Below, one piece after another: positions 20,998 to 21,988 of a DNA stretch of 21,988 bases. Position 1 is the first letter of the stretch; each line of letters begins with the position of its first letter. A model generated the notes under the pieces. It saw nothing but the letters and a program-made list of their open reading frames with translations. It did not search any database and had not been told where the DNA came from. Source of the stretch: DASUDX01 sp036275365 (GTDB lineage Bacteria > Pseudomonadota > Gammaproteobacteria > Nevskiales > Nevskiaceae); assembly GCA_036275365.1 (NCBI GenBank), contig DASUDX010000132.1, positions 1-21,988 on the forward strand. The letters run 5' to 3'. A program made the position numbers and the translations under genes.

Positions 20998-21988
20998 GCC
21001 GATTCCCCCGTCCCCCCTGCGGCACGGCCCGCGGTGCCCGCGCGATCGCCACCGCCAGCATGCTGCTGGCGGGGCTGCTGAGCGGCTGCGGGTCCTCGCA
21101 GCCCCCCGCGGCAGACGGCGCTGCAAGCGAGGCGCCGGTGCGCGCCGAGACGGTGCTGCCACCCGGACAGAGCGGCTTCGTCTCCCTCGCCGGCCAGGCC
21201 CGCGGCCAGGCCAGCGGCAACCCGGCCGACTACGGCGAGCATCTGGATGACCAGCGCCTGCTCTACTGGGGCCTGGGTGCCAAGCCGGCCGCGCTCGGCG
21301 GCAAGCCGGGCAGCCCGCTGCGTCCGCGCGAAGGGGTCGAGATCTACCGCGACGGCTTTGGCGTGCCGATCGTCTACGCGCCGACCGTGCGCGATCTCTG
21401 GTTCGGGGTGGGCTATGCCATCGCCCAGGATCGCCTGTTCCTGATGGACGCGGTCCGCCGCATGGGGCAGGGCACCTTCGCCGCCTTCACCGGCTGCGGC
21501 AGCGTCCCCGCCGATCTCCAGCAGCGCACCCTGGCCTACTCCGCCGAGGAGTACGCCGCGATGTTCGAGCGCCTGAGCCCCGATGCCCGCGATGCGGTGC
21601 TCGGCTATGTGGATGGCGCCAACGCCTGGCTGGAGGTGGTCGCCCTGGCGCCGGATCAGCTGCCGGCCGAGTACGCGCTGCTGAGCGCCCAGCCCGAGCC
21701 CTTCACCGTGCAGGATGTGCTGGCGGCCGGGGTCTTCATCACCCGCTTCGTCGCCGCCGAGGGCGGACAGGAGTTCTCCAATCTGCGGCTGCTGCGCGGG
21801 CTGGAGCAGGTCTATGGCAGCCGCGAGATCGCCCTGGATGTGTTCCAGGATCTGATCTGGCTGGAGGACCCCAAGGCCGCCGTGTCGATTCCGCGCGAGG
21901 CGGGCCGCTTCTCCAACCAGCCGACCCCGGAGGCCGAGCGCGAGGCGGTGTTCCGGGCGCGCGCCGAGTGGGCCCTGGGCCTGCCGGA
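20994..21988 (+). CDS. Penicillin acylase-family lipoprotein, N-terminal part (cut by window end)
   Basis: Ntn-hydrolase of the penicillin acylase family (penicillin G acylase, PvdQ-type acyl-homoserine lactone acylases, cephalosporin acylases), which cleave amide bonds of acylated substrates; substrate cannot be told. About 331 codons are in the window. The start is GTG at 20994 overlapping the dnaQ stop (GTGA), with AGGGAGA upstream. Lipobox LSGC with Cys32. The alpha-chain signature is clear: EIYRDGFGVPIVYAPTVRDL followed by WFGVGYAIAQDRLFLMDAVR. The catalytic N-terminal Ser of the beta chain and the spacer lie beyond the window, so activity is not shown. Gene coupling with dnaQ looks like position rather than shared function. 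Confidence 0.9.
   Translation, partial: MSRFPRPPCGTARGARAIATASMLLAGLLSGCGSSQPPAADGAASEAPVRAETVLPPGQSGFVSLAGQARGQASGNPADYGEHLDDQRLLYWGLGAKPAALGGKPGSPLRPREGVEIYRDGFGVPIVYAPTVRDLWFGVGYAIAQDRLFLMDAVRRMGQGTFAAFTGCGSVPADLQQRTLAYSAEEYAAMFERLSPDARDAVLGYVDGANAWLEVVALAPDQLPAEYALLSAQPEPFTVQDVLAAGVFITRFVAAEGGQEFSNLRLLRGLEQVYGSREIALDVFQDLIWLEDPKAAVSIPREAGRFSNQPTPEAEREAVFRARAEWALGLP

Overview
This is a GC-rich, gene-dense chromosomal stretch of a gammaproteobacterium. A position in or near the Lysobacterales (Xanthomonadales) or Chromatiales is plausible, but the window has no rRNA or other marker that would settle it. The affiliation rests on two gene orders I recall from gammaproteobacteria: hupB-ppiD-(fabI), and mltD-gloB-yafS-rnhA-dnaQ. 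The second is shared with Escherichia coli, and both lie close together in Pseudomonas aeruginosa. The TonB-dependent receptor start and the secreted subtilase with pre-peptidase C-terminal domains are also typical of these groups.

Layout. (1) 1-467, minus: 5' end of a TonB-dependent receptor, cut by the window edge. (2) 468-835: regulatory gap with a strong sigma70-type promoter for hupB. (3) 836-1387, plus: hupB, tRNA-Val(TAC), tRNA-Asp(GTC) and a clear intrinsic terminator, probably one transcript. (4) 1455-6902, plus: ppiD, an acidic amino acid/dicarboxylate symporter and a secreted S8 protease, closed by a strong bidirectional terminator. (5) 16928 down to 6984, minus: ten tightly packed genes, mostly overlapping by 1-17 bases. 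They encode two uncharacterised exported proteins, three exported TPR proteins (two of them lipoproteins), a TolQ/ExbB-type proton channel, two ExbD/TolR-type subunits, a TonB-like protein with an AgmX/PglI-type C-terminus, and fabI last. (6) 18995 down to 17026, minus: gloB and mltD. (7) 19033-21988, plus: yafS-like methyltransferase, rnhA, dnaQ and the start of a penicillin-acylase-family lipoprotein that runs off the window.

The most interesting part is the minus-strand operon. One proton channel, two different ExbD-like subunits, a TonB-like periplasm-spanning protein and a set of periplasmic and outer-membrane TPR proteins look like a self-contained, proton-motive-force-driven trans-envelope machine. 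The closest characterised system I can name is the Agl-Glt motor of Myxococcus xanthus; homologous core modules occur in non-gliding proteobacteria, where their role is largely unknown. In this window the module sits between the housekeeping genes mltD (peptidoglycan lysis) and fabI (fatty-acid synthesis).

Most remaining genes are ordinary housekeeping genes with intact catalytic residues.
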